33,937 nt of DNA from Steroidobacteraceae bacterium. Lineage in GTDB: Bacteria; Pseudomonadota; Gammaproteobacteria; Steroidobacterales; Steroidobacteraceae. The position numbers were made by a program, and so were the translations under genes. The stretch is taken from assembly GCA_025451275.1 (NCBI GenBank), contig JANWKR010000098.1, forward strand, positions 1-33,937, written 5' to 3'. Under the pieces are notes generated by a model. It saw only the letters and a program-made list of their open reading frames with translations. It did not search any database and was not told where the DNA came from. Shown one piece after another: positions 32,862 through 33,937 of the stretch. Each line of letters starts with the position of its first letter. Position 1 is the stretch's first letter.

Positions 32862-33937
32862 ATGACTACACGCCGCGAACAAGCCAACGCTATCCGCGCT
32901 CTGTCCATGGATGCCGTGCAGCGCGCCAACTCCGGTCACCCCGGCATGCCGATGGGCATGGCGGACATCGCCCAGGTGCTGTGGGGCGAGTTCCTCAAGC
33001 ACAACCCGGGAAATCCGCAGTGGGCCGACCGCGACCGCTTCGTGCTCTCGAACGGCCACGGCTCGATGCTGCTGTACTCGGTGCTGTACCTCACCGGCTA
33101 CCCGCTGACGATCGAGGACCTGCAGAAGTTCCGGCAGCTCGGCAGCAAGACCCCGGGGCACCCCGAGCACGACCCGCCGCTGGGGATCGAGACCACGACC
33201 GGGCCCCTCGGTCAGGGTCTCGCCAACGCGGCCGGCATGGCGCTGGCGGAGAAGCTGCTGGCCCGCGAGTTCAACCGGCCCGGCTTCAATGTCGTCGATC
33301 ACTACACCTATGCCTTCTGCGGCGACGGCTGCCTGATGGAGGGCGTGTCGCACGAGGCCTGCTCGTTCGCCGGCACCCTGGGACTGGGCAAGCTCATCGT
33401 CTTCTACGACGACAACGGCATCTCGATCGACGGCAAGGTCGTGGGCTGGTTTACCGACGACACGCCCAAGCGCTTCGCCGCCTACGGCTGGCACGTGGTG
33501 CCCGACGTCGACGGGCTGAACGCGGATGCGGTGCTCGCCGCGGTCAAGGCGGCGCGGGCGCAGACCGAGCGCCCCTCGCTCATCTGCTGCAAGACCATCA
33601 TCGGCTACGGGGCGCCCCACAAGCAGGGCACCGCCGAGGCGCACGGCGAGGCGCTCGGGCCCGACGAGGTCGCCGCGGCACGCAAGGCGCTGGGCTGGGA
33701 GTACCCGCCGTTCGTGGTGCCGGATGAGATCCGCGCCGCCTGGGACCACCGCGCCAAGGGTGAGGCGGCGGAATCCTCCTGGCGGCAGCTGTTCGCGCGC
33801 TACGCCACGAACTTCCCGGAACTGGCGCGCGAGTTCGAGCGGCGCATGCGTGGCGAGCTGCCCGCGAACTGGGACCAGCTCGCGGACCAGGTGCTGCAGG
33901 CGGCCCTCAAGCAGACCGCCGCGCAGGCGACGCGTGC
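32862..33937 (+). CDS. tkt: Transketolase, N-terminal half (cut by window edge)
   Basis: The frame from the ATG at 32862 stays open to the window end and gives 358 of the expected 660 or so residues. It has the whole thiamine-diphosphate-binding PP domain: [17 protein letters not shown] (His near residue 27), [26 protein letters not shown] and the GDG..N metal/TPP motif ([14 protein letters not shown] to [10 protein letters not shown], about residues 152-190). [15 protein letters not shown] follows. The Pyr and C-terminal domains lie beyond the edge. Transketolase links glycolysis and the pentose phosphate pathway in the cytoplasm. GAAGAG precedes the start. In related genomes it heads a gap-pgk-pyk-fba group, which would lie to the right. 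Confidence 0.97.
   Translation, partial: MTTRREQANAIRALSMDAVQRANSGHPGMPMGMADIAQVLWGEFLKHNPGNPQWADRDRFVLSNGHGSMLLYSVLYLTGYPLTIEDLQKFRQLGSKTPGHPEHDPPLGIETTTGPLGQGLANAAGMALAEKLLAREFNRPGFNVVDHYTYAFCGDGCLMEGVSHEACSFAGTLGLGKLIVFYDDNGISIDGKVVGWFTDDTPKRFAAYGWHVVPDVDGLNADAVLAAVKAARAQTERPSLICCKTIIGYGAPHKQGTAEAHGEALGPDEVAAARKALGWEYPPFVVPDEIRAAWDHRAKGEAAESSWRQLFARYATNFPELAREFERRMRGELPANWDQLADQVLQAALKQTAAQATR

Overview
The window is 34 kb of very G+C-rich (by eye around 70%), densely packed bacterial chromosome. Gene content and domain signatures point to a gammaproteobacterium outside the enterics, near the Xanthomonadales/Steroidobacterales/Nevskiales or methanotroph-like lineages. The pointers are a groESL operon with a CIRCE operator, glnE, the Kdo kinase/transferase pair kdkA-waaA, a PCMT-like gene upstream of tolC, and an H+-pyrophosphatase beside a PPi-dependent phosphofructokinase. 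There are 29 protein genes, two of them cut by the window edges (dsbD on the left, tkt on the right). I see no rRNA, tRNA, CRISPR array, IS element, prophage or toxin/defence island. This is core genome, and I do not see an obviously new multi-gene system.

Layout. 1-2.6 kb: start of dsbD (-), then groES-groEL (+) behind a heat-shock promoter and CIRCE. 2.6-2.9 kb: an intergenic stretch with two perfect palindromes and three successive hairpins, the last a textbook intrinsic terminator; this is a candidate small RNA. 2.9-6.9 kb: a lipoprotein, glnE and a zf-CHCC zinc-finger protein (+). 6.9-11.6 kb (-): GT9 glycosyltransferase, DUF6165 protein and a large secreted Asp-box/VPS10-like propeller protein, apparently one operon. 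11.7-15.9 kb: kdkA-waaA (+) converging on PCMT-like/tolC (-). 16-18.4 kb: a membrane PAS-PAS-GGDEF-EAL protein (+). 18.4-23.4 kb: msrB, hppA and pfp (-), divergent from adk (+), whose product carries a histone-H1-like tail. 23.4-27 kb: rnd (-), then a membrane protein, mpl and a Lon-N-domain protein (+). 27-30 kb: three glycosyltransferases in alternating orientation. 30-32.5 kb: CPBP protease (+), TraB/GumN and cpdA (-). 32.5-34 kb: a structured non-coding stretch and tkt.

How it fits together. Three separate patches (10.6-13.7, 27.0-28.9 and 28.9-29.9 kb) build the lipopolysaccharide core and Kdo region, and mpl recycles peptidoglycan, so cell-envelope work is the main theme. hppA and pfp form a pyrophosphate-energy module: PPi is spent either in glycolysis or to pump protons; adk next door balances AMP/ADP/ATP. 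All seven convergent gene pairs are separated by at most 23 bp or overlap by about 32 bp, which leaves no room for ordinary terminators. The points most worth a second look are the candidate RNA before the lipoprotein gene, the structured stretch before tkt, the basic tail on adenylate kinase, the terminator wrapped around the hppA promoter, and the non-canonical start of glnE.
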